Positions 32,782 through 45,400 of a stretch of DNA of 64,000 nucleotides are shown piece by piece. The stretch is from Petunia secreta (lineage: Eukaryota > Streptophyta > Magnoliopsida > Solanales > Solanaceae), in contig JARKIP010000042.1 of NCBI GenBank assembly GCA_029990175.1, positions 4,712,001-4,776,000 of the forward strand, read 5' to 3'. The first letter of the stretch is position 1; every line of letters begins with the position of its first letter. Position numbers and translations under genes: made by a program. The notes under the pieces were generated by a model that saw only the letters and a list, made by a program, of their open reading frames with translations, was not told where the DNA came from and did no database searches.

Positions 32782-34179
32782 AGTGAATAAGCTAGAAGCA
32801 TTGCATACAGTTATATTCTGGTTCCTCCACAAGTACTAGCACTAAAACACATTCAATAAGAACACTTCTCTCCCACAGAAAAAGACTTTGAATCATAAGT
32901 TCTAATGTACCAAGATAAGAATTTTCCTTTTGTTCTCAAGCTAGAGCTTGAATCCACACGAAGAAATCATAATAGTTAATGTTTCTTACATCGTTGCAAT
33001 TAAATAGTTCGTTCAATAAGACGTAGTAGTTTCTACAAGATTAAATCAACATAACTTCAAGGAATATATTTTTACCTCTAGCTTGAGAAAGTAGATCTTG
33101 AGAACTTGTGGAAATAAAAGATTTTGATCATCAAATTCTCATTTTTACTAATCTAATATGATTCCTAGAATTCCACAGGACATATCTCCATTTTATGGCT
33201 CCTCTTTGAATATTGGGTTCTTAAAGAATCATAAAATGTAAAACCAACAAACAAATGACAAGTGGGAAAGAAATTAACGAAGCTAAAGTACTAGCACTAA
33301 AACATTACATTAATAAAAACAAAGAGTGTTTCGATTGCAAACTACGTAACAAGAATAAAAGCAAATCAAGATAAATTCTCACCTTAATTCGTCTCATTTT
33401 AATTTGTAACCTTTAAAAGTATTCAAATATTTTCTAGCACAAACAAAGAAAATCAACTACTAATATAAACTGATATATTCAACCAACACTACTATCATAA
33501 ACAAATGAGAAAAAGAATTTGAAATAACATAAATTGAATCTTCATCTGAAGTCTATTTGAAGTATTAATTCAATAGGCAAAATGAAAAGCGGAACAAAGA
33601 AATTTAAAATCCATACATGCTAGACTTTTGAATCCAGTACGAAAAAATATTATCGATGTCAGAAACAATCAAATTCCTGAAGCGACTAGGATTATCACAA
33701 TTATCGAACGCACGTAGTGTGAGAAATCGTGTGACTAACAACGAAAAGGAGAACAAGATATAAAGAAAGAAAGAAAGATAAGATCTAAGGACCAAATTAC
33801 GTAAATTGACGGATATAGTAATATTTGCACAAAAGCTGAATGATTTTAGTACTAAAATCAAATTGATATACAAGAAGAAATAAAAAAGATAACAATTTGG
33901 GAATTGGGGGCTTACAGTGATGCTACCATCGGAAGTACATGTATTTGATCCTTCATCTTTTATGAATGACGGTTGCAAATTGCGTCATCAGAATTGATAA
34001 GGGGTTAAGGTTGTAGAGGTTGATTGTAGACGGGAGAGAATGAAAACAAAAGAAAGAATGTGTAGACATAGAAATACAAATTGAAAAAATTGGCGGAGAA
34101 AGAACTAGGGAAAAATGGCGCTCATTTTTTTTTTTTTTTTTTGGTTAATAAATTTGGTTTTAAATTCTGGATGTTATGC
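32782..34179. other. Intergenic sequence, nothing recognised
   Basis: This is AT-rich single-copy-looking DNA between element B and element C. A poly-T run lies at about 34126-34142. An ORF at 33604-33978 on the - strand lacks an ATG and matches no family I know. No promoter or RNA gene could be supported. Confidence 0.5.
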
Positions 34180-34510
34180 TTTTTAACAGCTGGATGTTAT
34201 CCTTTCGCTGTTTATGTATTAGCGTATTGAAAATTGATATGGACGAGGGGAAAAAGGTATGGTGGTTATAGGCATGTTTATTACGACCAGATTCAAGTCC
34301 CTTCATAAAGAAGTGGTCGTTAAAAGTCATTTTTCTTGTAATGTGTCGCATGCTTTGACGAGCTTGTTCGTGTTGCTTTCCATTCGACACCAGTAATAGC
34401 CTACCCTGATTACCTTCTGAGCCAAATCTCTTTCTTCTGAATGATTCCTGCAATGTCCCTCACCTCGGAACGTAGTCAGCCTATTAAGCATTTAGCTAAT
34501 GGGCCGCTGA
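34180..34510 (-). pseudogene. Element C integrase zinc-finger remnant
   Basis: On the - strand GHCRNHSEERDLAQKVIR and GYYWCRMESNTNKLVKACD can be read across frames. This matches the HHCC finger of Gypsy integrase. The expected second Cys after CDT is replaced by Leu, and homology stops soon after. Confidence 0.55.
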
Positions 34511-34699
34511 ACATTCTTTGGTATAGCTCTCATCGAATCAAGTAGTAACAAGCCCCTTGCATCTTTAACCACTTGCTTTGCTTCTTGTCATCAAGGAGTG
34601 TTCCCTTATCCAAGTACTCGATTAACATGTGGCGCCAATCCTAGACGAGTCCGACTGTGTTGACTTCAAGACGCTTTAGGTCTGAGTAAGTCAGTTCTA

Positions 34700-35640
34700 T
34701 TACTGCCTCCAGCCTATTAGGGCTCATGTCTGCAGTTGCTGCAACACTAGCCAGTGTATCGGCCTCTGTATTTTCTTCCCTCAGTATCTGAGCAAATTTC
34801 CACCAATGAAATTTTTTCAAAAGGGCCTCTACTCTGGCCAGATACTCTTACATGCGAGTGTCTTTGGATGCAAATACTCTACTCACTTGGTTGACCACTA
34901 GTTGTGAATCGCTGTTGAGGCTATCCTCCCCGGCCCCCAATATGAAAGTTAATTCGAGGCCTTGAATTACAACTTCATATTTTGCTTTATTGTTTGTGAT
35001 CAACGGGCAGCTAACGACTTTCCAAAACACCTTCTCGGACGGGGTTTTTATCACTAGGCCAAGTCCAGCTCTTTTGACGTTTGATAACCTGTTTATATGG
35101 ATAATCCATTCATTGGGGGTGATTCCTCCTATTGTCCTTTGGTTGTATAGCGCTATTGAAGTCGGTGATGAAAGATACAGGAACTTGTGATTTAATGGTC
35201 GTTCGAGGCTGATAGATGATGTTGTACTCTCCCAGCTCCATAGCCCATTTCGTAAGCCTTCCTGAGAGCTCGGATTTGTGAAAAAGTTCTCAATGGAAAG
35301 GATGAGAAGACGACAGTCGCATGGCTCTGGAAATAAGGTTGCAGTTTTCCAGTGGATACAACAAGTGCCGCTGCAAGCTTTTCCAGATGCTGATAACAAG
35401 TCTCCTTATCTAACAATGATCTTCTGAAATAGTAAATGGGACACTGTGCTCCTTTCTCTACCCCGTTGAAAGACGCCACTCACAGCTACTTTCCAACTAT
35501 ACGAAGAGTTGTTCCCATGCGGGAGGCTTGGTCAGTAATGGAGGAGTTGAAAGATACTCTTTCAGGTCTCGAAGTGCTTGACGATACTGGTCCGTCCATT
35601 CAAACTCTTGTTCTTCTTCAACACGTTCGAGAACTGGTGA
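34700..35640 (-). pseudogene. Element C RNase H and second RNase H
   Basis: The RT-linked RNase H is at about 35192-35479 (CPIYYFRRSLLDKETCYQHL). The second RNase H is at about 34848-35130 (AGLGLVIKTPSEKVFW, NNKAKYEVVIQGLEL, SDSQLVVNQV). The usual Glu of NNEAEYE is Lys in the first position here. Several frameshifts separate the pieces. Confidence 0.75.
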
Positions 35641-36550
35641 CATCGTTCTGAAAATCTAGAGATGAGCGTGGTTGTGCGGCTGTTGAGCCTCTATACCTCT
35701 GCTTCAACTTTTCAGTACCTCCGATAAGGCTTCGATGGTTTTGATTTTGACAGGTTTTGCTTCTATTCCTCGATTCAAGACAATGAACCCGAGGAACATG
35801 CTTGAAGCTACCCTAAAGGTACAATTTTTTGGGTTAAGTTTCATGCCGAACTTATCCAAAATGTTGAATGCTATCTCTAAATTCTTAATGAGGTCCTTTG
35901 CGAATTCTGACTTGACTATCATGTCATCGATGTATACCTTCATAGTTTTCCCGATCCGATCCTTGACCATTAGATTTACCAGCTGCTGATGAGTTGTTGT
36001 AGCATTCTTTGGTCCGAAAGGCATCACTCGATAGCAATAAGTCTCCCGATACGTGATGAATGAGGTTTTCTCTTGATCACCTGGATTCATGAGGATATGC
36101 TTATACCTTGAATACGCGTCCAAAAAGCTAAGCGTTTCATGCCTTACCATTGAATCTGTGAGCTAGTCAATATTAGGCAGCTGGAATGAATCATTCAAAC
36201 ACACCTTGTTTAGGTCAGTGAAGTATATGCACATCCTCCACTTGCCATTTCTCTTTGGAAAAATCACCATGTTCGAGAGCCAATTAGGGTAACGAATCTC
36301 TCGAATGAACCCATTTTTCAACAACTTTTCCACCCCTTCGTGAACTACATGTCCCTTTTGGCACTAATCAGTCATTTCTTCTGCTTGACAGCTTTGAAGG
36401 TTGGATCTACATTTAACTTGTGCCTAATCACTTGAGTGGATATTCCCAGAATATCTGTATACGTCCAACCAAAGTTGTCACTCGTGCACATAGTAGGTAA
36501 ACTCTTGTTTGGCTTCTGCTGAAAGTTTTGAACCCACGTAGAATTTCTTC
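35641..36550 (-). pseudogene. Element C reverse transcriptase
   Basis: The palm and catalytic box are open at 35704-36150 (LSFLDAYSRYKHILMNPGD, VMPFGPKNATTTHQ, YIDDMIVKS). The N-terminal part at 36150-36550 is broken, but WRMCIYFTDLNK-like and PIPxx core pieces can be followed across stops. Confidence 0.78.
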
Positions 36551-36555
36551 TCTAG

Positions 36556-37190
36556 CTATTTTTCGTCAAATATTAAGGGCTCCAGGTCATCTACCGTGGC
36601 TTTAGAAACTTCTTCTTCTCCATCCAAATCCCAGGCAACAGCGGGAGACTCTTGGGGGTGCTCCCCTTCCGGCTCTTTTGGTTCAATCGCTATATCTGTT
36701 ACTAAGAAAGGTCCGAGCAACTTTTTTAACAGCTTCTGTTGATTCTTTATTTCAGCCTTTGTTGCGCGTGTGATGACGGTCATATAGCAGCTCTTAGATA
36801 GTTTTTGCTCTCCCTGGATCTCTTTTACCCCCCTATGATGTTGGGTATTTGAGCACCTGATGAAACCTTGAGGATAACCCCTTTATTTCATGTATCTAAG
36901 GTCGTCCGAAAATAATGTTATACGAGAGATAACACACCATTACCTGGAAGGATGTTAGCTTTGATACTCCTAGTATGAGAACGGGAAGAACTATCTTTCG
37001 CATTGACTTCTCGCTCAAATTGTTAAAACTAGTTATCGTGTATGGGCTCAGGACTATTTGTCCTAGCAGCTCCATGCTACGAATAACCTCATAACATATA
37101 ATATTAACAACGCTTCCTGTTTCTACGAGTACCCGCTTAACCTGAGTGTCACTTACCTTGAGGTGATGATCAAGGCATCATGATGTGGAT
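36556..37190 (-). pseudogene. Element C protease and linker
   Basis: On the - strand the active-site region reads VETGSVVNII, so the catalytic Asp has become Glu, followed by SFNNLSEKSMRKI and YNIIFGRP. The downstream linker at 36556-36783 is acidic (PKEPEGEHPQESPAV). The protein could not be an active retropepsin. Confidence 0.65.
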
Positions 37191-37236
37191 AGAGGAGTTT
37201 CTTTTCATCATTCTTGCCGATTTCAATTGTATTGGC

Positions 37237-38875
37237 TCAAGGACACTTCTTTCCTTCCTCTTGAGCCTCACAAATCATCATAGTCTTAATCATTTCGACC
37301 TCGATCCCGGGCCCGCCAAAGATTGTATTGATGCTTTTCTTGTCCTGCTGGCCTGGGGCTAGGGCTCGTCTTCCCTTCTCGATAAGTAGGTCGTTGTGGT
37401 GCCATTTACTTAGTAGATGGGCTACTTCAGACATAAGCGCTTGACAATTAACGGTGTCATGACCGTTACCTCGATGTAACTCACAATAAACTGACAAATT
37501 CTTTTTCGAGTTATTTTGATATCTGTTGTCCAGTGTACTTGCGGCCCTAATCTCCCGATGTGATTCTTAACCAGGTCAACTGCATTCACTCGTAGCCTAA
37601 ATTCCTTGAAACTACACAGCTCGAAGCCCTTCTCCTGAGAGGTCGCTCCCTTGGCGCCGTTTCACTTATCGAAAGATCTCGAAGGACCTGCTCGATATTA
37701 CATTTTCATTTTTCTCCTTCAAGTGTCTGCTTCTTATTCGTGTGAAGGGCTGCGCCCACAGCTGTTGCTTCTCCTTTATCTGTTAAGTCTGGCTCCATTC
37801 AGAGCTTATGACTGTATCGCTAATACAACGCATCCTAAGTCTTCACTAAGTACTCTAGCAAACTTCTTTGCAATTCCTTCGTAGTTATTAAGCCCCGGGG
37901 GTCCAGGCTCTTACCGAAGGTACCGTAGACCGTTCCCTTTGGAGCCTCTCCAAGTAATCCTTGAACAATTCTCCTTCCTGCTGTCGGATCTCGAAGATGT
38001 CCTCCATCATCCTCTCACGCTTTCGGGCGCCGGAATGTGCCTTCTTGAACATGTCCTGTATCTGGGTGAAAGATTCGACTAACCCTACATACAACTGAGT
38101 ATACCATGTCAAGGCCCCTTTAGTCAGGGTTGAACCGAATCTTTTTACCAACGCCGACTGGATTTCCTCCTCTGTTATCTCGTTGTTCTTTACGGCCGTG
38201 AAGTAAGCAGCTATATGTTTCTATGTATCGGTGGTACCATCAAACTTCACCGATTCCGGTAGGCAGAAGTGTTGGGAGCCGCGCGGAGCTTGCGTTGTAT
38301 ACTTGCTTGATAAACTTTTGTATGTCCACTTTGGTCACTAGGGACAGAGCACCCACTATGTAACCATCCGTTAATGGACTTATTTCAACTCCTGGCATAG
38401 TTCCTGCATGGTAGAAGACTCTGTTGATGTAGGATTATTGGCCGTTGTTGAATTCCTTCGGCCCGCTTCTGAATCATTCCTTCGTCGATCTACTGAGGGT
38501 GTTTCCCGCAGGGCCCAATCCTCAGGGTAGTTTGGCCTTGGAACTGATTTAGTGAAAACTACCTCCAGATGTTTGGCTAACACCCGCCCATCATTGTTGA
38601 ATTCAAAACTGACTACTTTTGTTGAGCCTCGAGGAACTTGCCGAAAGCTCGCTTGAATTTGTCTTTAGCCCTAGCGGGGCTTCTATGCTGCGATTCTTCG
38701 TGGTTGCTCTTATCTCCCACGTGATTGAATCCTTGGACGGATCATTTTCATGGCCGGCAAGATCAATGGGATTCTTCGATGCATCGTCGGCCACATGAGC
38801 AGTGTTTGTTGGCAGACCGTCGTTATTTGACATGATCGTGCCTTTTCTTAATAAAAACATAACAGTAGGTGCCAA
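37237..38875 (-). pseudogene. Element C gag
   Basis: An N-terminal piece lies at 38603-38875. The gag core is at 37888-38151 (STLTKGALTWYTQLYVGLVE, FKDYLERLQRERSTVP). The C-terminal Cys/His stretch YCELHRGNGHDTVNC is at 37237-37497. The pieces lie in different frames with stops between. Confidence 0.75.
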
Positions 38876-38877
38876 AC
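38860..38877 (-). other. Primer-binding region of element C
   Basis: On the - strand GTTTGGCACCTACTGTTATG follows the LTR end ATAAACA. It resembles the TTTGGCGCC-type primer sites of plant Gypsy elements but is degenerate. Confidence 0.45.
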
Positions 38878-39337
38878 TGTTTATGCCTAACTTGCTAAAT
38901 AGGTTAAACAGATAAATTTAGAATGATCACAAGCAATAAAAGTAAATACAAAGAATATAGAGAAATAAGCAGTAAAGTAGGAGTATTATTCTTTGAGAAT
39001 AGGCGGATTCGTAGTGGATCTCTTGTGTCGAATGCAATGAGGGAGAAAGGTATATATAACTCTAGGTTTACCTCAATCCTAATTAAGGTAAATCTCTATG
39101 TTTATAGACCTTTGGCCTGATTACATAAGGCGTTGATAATAAGTTAATCCTAACTAGGAGACTAGTATTTTTAAGGTGACTGGGTATGTACCCTTCGGCC
39201 CTGGGCCCGTGCTTAATGACCGGCTGTAGATATGGGGTAGACGTAAATCCAAGCGCCGTATAACTTGTAGAGTAAGTTTAGCATCTGCCAGCTGGATCCA
39301 TATTCCCGTAATAGTAAGTGATGTATTTTTACCCACA
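38878..39337 (-). repeat. 5' LTR of element C (outer end uncertain)
   Basis: On the - strand it ends GGCATAAACA just before the primer site. A reverse-strand TATA box (GTTATATATA) is at 39051-39060. The outer end is placed at TGTGGGTAAAAATAC by the TG rule only, since no second LTR exists for comparison. Confidence 0.5.
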
Positions 39338-40424
39338 CAAGTAAAGTCTCACTGACGCACGTAAAAATATTTATTTTTTCATAGAAGGGATAGCTTAGTT
39401 ATACTTGTTTTAGGTCTGCAACGAAGTCAACTTTTTCACGACTCCAAAGTTACGCCTCCTGGGGCTGTTACCGATTAAGGCTTCCTAGAAGAAACCAACG
39501 AAGCAATTGTTGGAGAACTAGTGGAATTGGAACTAAGTCGGGTCTCATGAAGAAATTGAAAGAGCGAGCCTCAAGGAAGGATGGAAGAGGGACACGAGTA
39601 ATAGAGATGTATTAATTCAAAAGAATAACTAGATAGATTTCTGAGAATAAAGTCAATTTCTGACCATTCGAAGTATAGAACATAAAAAAATTGGTAATGA
39701 ACTTCAATAGGTGGACATAATCAAGTGATAGTAATTTCTTGATATTAGCGAATTGAACTTTGAGCTGAAGTGCAGTATAACTACATAAACGTTGAAGAAA
39801 CATTTTACTCCATTTGAAGCCAGGATTTGATGTGGACGACTAATCATCAAGAATCTCCTGAGAAAAATATGATTAGATCCAAGAAAAGATAATGAAATGT
39901 GTTTGAAGTCATAAAACATTAGGCTGGAGAGAAAAATAAGCGTGTGCAGAATCCAAGGACGCATATTTCTTTGTCATTCATTCTTCATTTGTAACTTGCA
40001 AGTACATAGAGAAGAAGGAAATTTGAAATAATTCTAGTAGTAGAAAAAACTAATTTGTTTTTAAATGTTGGATTGTGACGGGCTTAAATTAAACGCCATG
40101 CACAGTGAGAGAAACATTAATCGGAAATATATGAAGATATAATCATTGGTGTTGTAACCAGATGACTCAAATGAAGGGGCGGATCTCATCCTCTTCGTAA
40201 CTAGGCTAAAATATGTCTAATATGATGTTTGAAAACCCATATTTTAAAAGTTTAAATAATTCATTTGGTCAAGTAGTAGTTCATTTGCACATAGAAATAC
40301 GGATCTAACCATCATCTAAATGTCCTTTAATATTTTTTTCCATTAATATTTCATCATATAAAATGATAATTAACGTATATAAACAATAAAATTTTCGACG
40401 AAGATTGTTCGTATACTACTTTCA
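39338..40424. other. Intergenic sequence, nothing recognised
   Basis: AT-rich DNA with no supported ORF or repeat structure. Confidence 0.5.
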
Positions 40425-40967
40425 GGGGGTCGTTCGGTTTGGCTTGTATTTTATGCAGGTATTAACTATTAATGCGGGTATTAGTAATGTGGGTATTAAT
40501 AATGTGTGTATTGATAATGTGGGTATTGATAATGCGGGTATTAGTTATGTGGGTTTAATAATGTGGGTATTAGCCATGCATTATAACGTAGAAATTATTT
40601 GTTGAATCACTGATATATTACAAATTAACAAAAAATATTATTATTTAAAATATTTATTTACTCCTTAAATAAAATTTTAAAATATCCTTATTATTATGAG
40701 GGTTAATTTTGTCATTTTAAATTTTAATACCTGCATTATTAATACCCACATTATTAATACCACCTTCTACCCCGCATAAAATAATACATAGATTCCTGCA
40801 TTAATAATGCGAGTATTAATAGTGCGGAATATACAAAAACGCAACCAAACATTGCACTAATTTTATGCGGATATTAAAATTTCACAAAAACCAACCGAAC
40901 GCTGCGCTAAATTAACGCTGAGTTTTATACGTGTATTAATATGTAATGCTGTAAACCGAACGACCCC
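40425..40967. mobile_element. MITE with GGGGTCGTTCGGTTT terminal inverted repeats
   Basis: The left end GGGGTCGTTCGGTTT and right end AAACCGAACGACCCC are perfect inverted repeats. The flanks are TCA (left) and TTA (right), a possible degenerate 3-bp duplication as made by PIF/Harbinger (Tourist-like) elements. The inside has no ORF and consists of many repeats of a GGGTATTAATAATGT-like unit at 40455-40590 and again in inverted form at 40725-40930, so the whole element can fold back on itself. Confidence 0.75.
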
Positions 40968-41626
40968 TTAGGACGCTGTAATTCCGCTCCTAATAATGGT
41001 GAACTCATACTCTTGAAATCCTAGATCCGTCTTTGCTCAAATCTTTCTTGCAGTGGAATTATATAGCTACAAGGGCCCCAAACTAGAGCTATAATGGCCA
41101 TCTAAGACGAAAGAACGTGGGGGTCCTCCACTTTGCCTTCTACTGTTCTTTGTTAAAGGGGTGGGGCTATGCTTTATGAGCATCATTTTGGAGAAATGCA
41201 AGAGGAAATGATAACCAGTGCAGATTATTTAAACCAGAAAAGAAAGGGTAGATGTACCGACAAAAAAAAGAAGAGGTACATAGCTATTATAACTTCAAAA
41301 TCATTGTTGCTTATTGCACTTGTTAGATCTTACAAGTTACCAGTATGAAAAGCACATGTAAGTTTAGTATAGATCACATGAAAGTTAGCCCTAACAGTAA
41401 GATGGGCACAATTTCACTAAACAATGATTGAAGAATTAGTTACAACATGCTTGACACATGTTCAAATACATTAGAGTCTGGAGCAAGGATTGTAATAATG
41501 AGACTCAAAACAAAGTTAAAATTAACAAAGGAACAAGAGAAATTCTAATATTCAGACTACGCTTCGTGATAATAGATCAGCATTAGTTGCATTTACATGT
41601 ACATTGATCACCTTATTTGGTCTTTG
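40968..41626 (-). other. 3' flank and probable 3' UTR of the IQD gene
   Basis: No ORF of interest. The first 100-300 bases below 41627 on the - strand are likely to be the 3' UTR. No clear single polyadenylation site could be chosen. Confidence 0.4.
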
Positions 41627-44456
41627 TCACCTCAAATACCTCCTCAAATCGGTAGTTGTAGAAGGAGAGATCTCGCCACCAAGACTCTCCGTGCAACAAG
41701 AAGAGTAGTTAGAATGTTGTTCATATCCCAAATGTACTCCACTAAGGCTCTTAAAGCTTGGACTTCTTAGACTATGCTCATACCCTGCTCCATAACCTAC
41801 TGGAACATTTCCATAACGATCAGGGACAGGGAATGAAAGACGTTTTTTGGCTGATCCAGCTCGATCCCTCTCTGGGGTCGATGGCCTCTGTCGTGGGGCG
41901 CTTTGTGAACGAATTCTTGCCAGAGCAGACTCGGTAGCAGCCATGTAGCTAGGAATTGCTGCAGCACTAGAATTTAGCCCATTTGTACCTCTATTACGCT
42001 GGTGTGAACTACCATTGAACGAGTAGTTATTATTAGCCCTCAGGCTTGGAGTTTGAGATGTGTAGGAACTTCTGTCATCTCTTGGACATCGAGGACTTGC
42101 AGAGCGGACTTGAATAGGTCTGGTTTTGGATGGAGAAGGTGTAATGGGGAATTGAAACGATTGATTTTGGTGGGTTCTATGACGGGGAGAACTTGGTCGT
42201 TGGTGTTGTTGCTGTTGCTGTTCGTTTAATCTTCTTAAATTAGGAGCTAAATATGAATAAGGTTGTGAGGTATCCATTTCGACAGTTTTAACAGGGTCAA
42301 TACTATGATCAGTTGAAGCTCTGGCCCTGCTGTCCCATGGTTTTGCAGGTGTCCACCGGTCCATCCACTGATGTTTTTCTCCAAAATCATTTTCACTGCC
42401 AATTGAGGAATTTCTGCCTGTTCTCCGAGTCTGCCAAGTGAAAGTAGAAACAATTGAATAAACTAATTTCACCAAAGAAAGTTTTGGAAACATGAAAAGT
42501 GCAACATGGATATGGAGAGAACCTGTTGAGAAAAGGCATCAGATAAGGTCCTTTCGCGTTTCATAGCAGCTTCTTTTCTCCTTTGCAGCATTGCTTTTAC
42601 CTCTTCAATGGTGTGAGGTCTTTCATCCCAATCATCTGGAATGCTGCTTCCATCTCTTGACTGGCATATACAAACGCCAATGAGTCAGATGAAAAATATC
42701 TATGACTAGAACAATGCCTGTTTCGATAAATTCAATCTAAAACCAACATGTGAAGTCCACCACTGGCTAGTTTTAGAAAACCAGTTTACATGCACATTGT
42801 TTTGCAACTATTTTTCCAAAATCAAATCCAAATACTGCCAAAGGCTCCAACTTTAAGTTTACATACACATTGTTCTGTTTTGAAATCTAAAACTGATTCT
42901 TCCATATCCAAATCCAAAGTCAAACCCAAATCCAACTCCCACCAAAATATTGATCATGTAAAGGAACTCCTAGTACCATTATAGGAAGAAATTAAGGATA
43001 GATCAATACTGACTTACCATTGATTTTCTGTCTGTGAGATCTTGAAGATACTGGGAATTCCACATGCTACTGGTGTCACTAAATGTTGATTTTCTACTTC
43101 CTTCTTGAGATTGCCTAAACCGCTGGTCGAGTACCCGTGCTTGCACTCTAACAAGAGCTTGCATGCATCTCAGAGTCATCTTTGCTTGTTTCCGAACATT
43201 GTGACCTCTCACTAAAGCTTGCAATTTGACTAGACCTTTAAGTGCTCGTAGCGCCCTTCTTGCCTTTACAGCCACAACAAAAGCAATTCATTCAATGGAT
43301 TTTGCAAAGAATCACTAATGGTCTAAATTTAGAAAACAGAGAACATGGCATCGAATAAACCATCAGAGTGTACCTAAAGAACTGTATCAGCCAAGTTCCT
43401 CAAGTTTATATTGACAATAGATTAGTTCCTATATTCGATTATCATAATTAATAAAAGAAAACCATTTTCTTTTTTCTCTTTCTGTAATTAACAGATTAAG
43501 GTGTCTATGATTGAATGTCATTCTTCAAATTGAGCTTTATTTCTAAGGAATGCCTTCAATATTCTTATTCTTTTAAGGAAGGGAACTATAATCCCTGTTA
43601 GCATTCTTGATATGGCTCACTTTACATATATTTTTTGTTGATAAAGTTGGTATAAACTTGTGCACACATAGACTATTCCATATGTACCTATTACCTTTCA
43701 CCAGCATATACCAAGTAATTCTGTTATAAACACTTGCACAAACGAAAAAAAAATCACCTAGCAATTTTTGGGTTCAACAATATCGTACTGTATCTTTTGA
43801 TGTATCGACATAGCAAATTCTGATGGAAGAGGAGAAGATTACTTACCAAATATCCCCTGAAAGATGTCTGAATTATAGTGGCAGCATGATTCTCCCTATC
43901 CCCCGAATATATAGGACTACAATTGAATCTAGAAACAGGTGGTTTTGATAGCCGAGCGACCTCTACAGCTGCCTGTGCTGTGGCAGCTGCAGCTGCAGCA
44001 ATGGCATGCCTTTCGTCCGCTCCAGGAGCGGACACATCATCATTCGCAGTTTTATTAAGCTGCGAAGTTGGTTGTGTTGTTGCATTTTCAAGATTAGTTG
44101 GTTTCCTGAAAAGCCACCTTCGCTTTTCTTTCTTCTGCATGCATTCAGTAACAAGAAAGTTAATTAACCGTTAAATATGAATAGATGTATCTACTGTTCA
44201 TAAACTAGTACTATAAAAAAGCAGTTCGATCAACAAAGCATCCTACGTTCACGTTAATTAACTGAAAAAAAAAAAAGGAACATAAGGGCTAAGCTAGTGC
44301 CTTTTCTTCTTCATCTTCATCAACTTCCATAGGATGATTATTGTCATCTGTTCTTTTGGTTTGTTTTTGTTTCCTTTTTTCAGGATCTTTAGTAGGAGAT
44401 CTAAAGGCTCTTTTCACTGCAGTCAACCATGAAGAAGATCCTCCTTTCTTTCCCAT
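41627..44456 (-). CDS. IQD: IQ67-domain (IQD) calmodulin-binding protein, five coding exons
   Basis: Coding exons are 44301-44456, 43847-44134, 43018-43263, 42523-42660 and 41627-42430, all joined in phase 0, giving 543 codons plus stop. Residue 1 is the M of MGKKGGSSSWLTAVKRAF, the typical IQD N-terminus. An upstream in-frame start at 44519 exists but adds non-conserved residues. The IQ67 domain spans about residues 137-195 with three IQ motifs: TIIQTSFRGYLARRALRAL, LQALVRGHNVRKQAK and MQALVRVQARVLDQR. The intron inside the first IQ motif (after FRGYL) is the conserved IQD intron. The C-terminus has a poly-Gln run and a DUF4005-type block (SYMAATESALARIRSQSAP, KKRLSFPVPDRYG). IQD proteins bind calmodulin and are linked to microtubules and the plasma membrane. 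The end GVHLGYEQHSNYSSCC suggests the IQD13-18 subgroup. The first intron would use a GC donor. Symbol of the exact orthologue not assigned. Confidence 0.92.
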
Positions 44457-45400
44457 AGAATAATTATTAGTAGGAAATGAAGATGACGGACTACTCGAAC
44501 CTACACAAAGATGGTGCAAAAGTAGTACAGAAAATGAAGATGCAATGACAAAAGAAGACTAGATACTAGAGAGCTTGAAAGTGAGAGAAACATTGAATAT
44601 GATGGTTATATTGCTTTATGGAACAGTTCTTTCTGGTATAGCTTTGGTGCTAAAAATAGTTGGATTAGTTATTAGTCTTTATTATACTTCTTTTATTTTT
44701 CTTTAGTTTCTTGTTGTATTAATCTTTTTTATTACTCTATCTTATATTGGGGTCTGTTCTCTTTTGGTCCTCCAGGCTCCATAGGACAATGACAGCAGTG
44801 GATGGTGTCAGAATTTGTGAGAGAGAGTGGAGTCAGCAGCTTTGAACGCTAAATTATTTAAGAAGAGGTGAGATAAGAAAGACACTGCGTACTGTGTCTG
44901 TTCAATTTTTTCAGATCTAAAAAAGTAAATGAGTGAATGAATATGTATGTCAATGCAGCAAAAGTGACAACTATTAAAGGTTATTATAAAGTGGTAAGCA
45001 GTGATCAATTTTTAATTAGAAATTTCAGATTTAAGTGGTGAGAATAAAATCATCTTTTTAGGAAACGTTTCATTTCAAAGTATACCAAACAAAAAAGGAG
45101 GAGGAGAAAATGAAGCAAGGGAGAGAACGCTTGCACATTGAAAGCAGCGTGTAGAGAGTTAGTATATTGAGAGGATTGAATGCACATTGTTGAAGTCTTG
45201 CACAACAACCAACACTACCCTTGTGACACTTACCTTTCTTTTAGCTTTATTGCACTTTCTTTTTCTCCCACTCGCGCACTACTGCTACTACAACATCTTC
45301 AACCAAAAAGAAATTTTGATTACCTCTCATGGTGTCACGTGATACCATCATCCACCATACCATCTCAATTCATTGTTTAATTCTATACTCAATTCATTAT
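44457..45400 (-). promoter_or_regulatory. 5' UTR and presumed promoter of the IQD gene
   Basis: A possible 3' splice site (TTTGTGTAG then GTTCGAG on the - strand) at 44501 suggests a 5' UTR intron, common in IQD genes, but no donor could be chosen. The rest is AT-rich with no clear TATA box selected. Placement is inferred from the gene position. Confidence 0.35.

Larger units (their letters stand above)
34180..39337 (-). mobile_element. Element C: decayed Tat-type Ty3/Gypsy, 3' part missing
   Basis: On the - strand the order is a 5' LTR (about 39337-38878), gag, protease, RT, RNase H, second RNase H and the start of integrase, where homology ends at about 34180. The family is related to but clearly different from elements A and B. 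Every domain carries stops or frameshifts. The missing integrase core, downstream part and 3' LTR make it a truncated relic. The outer LTR boundary is placed only by a TG/CA guess. Confidence 0.75.

Noticed and set aside
33604..33978. 124-codon ORF on the - strand that might be a first exon
   Set aside because: No ATG at its start, composition-driven hydrophobic stretch, and no known domain. A donor-like GTAAGC within it is not enough.
42790..42984. 64-codon ORF on the + strand
   Set aside because: It lies in an intron of the IQD gene on the other strand and has no domain.
44501..44519. Upstream in-frame ATG for the IQD protein (21 extra residues)
   Set aside because: The IQD family starts at MGKK, the extra residues are not conserved, and a splice acceptor lies between the two starts.
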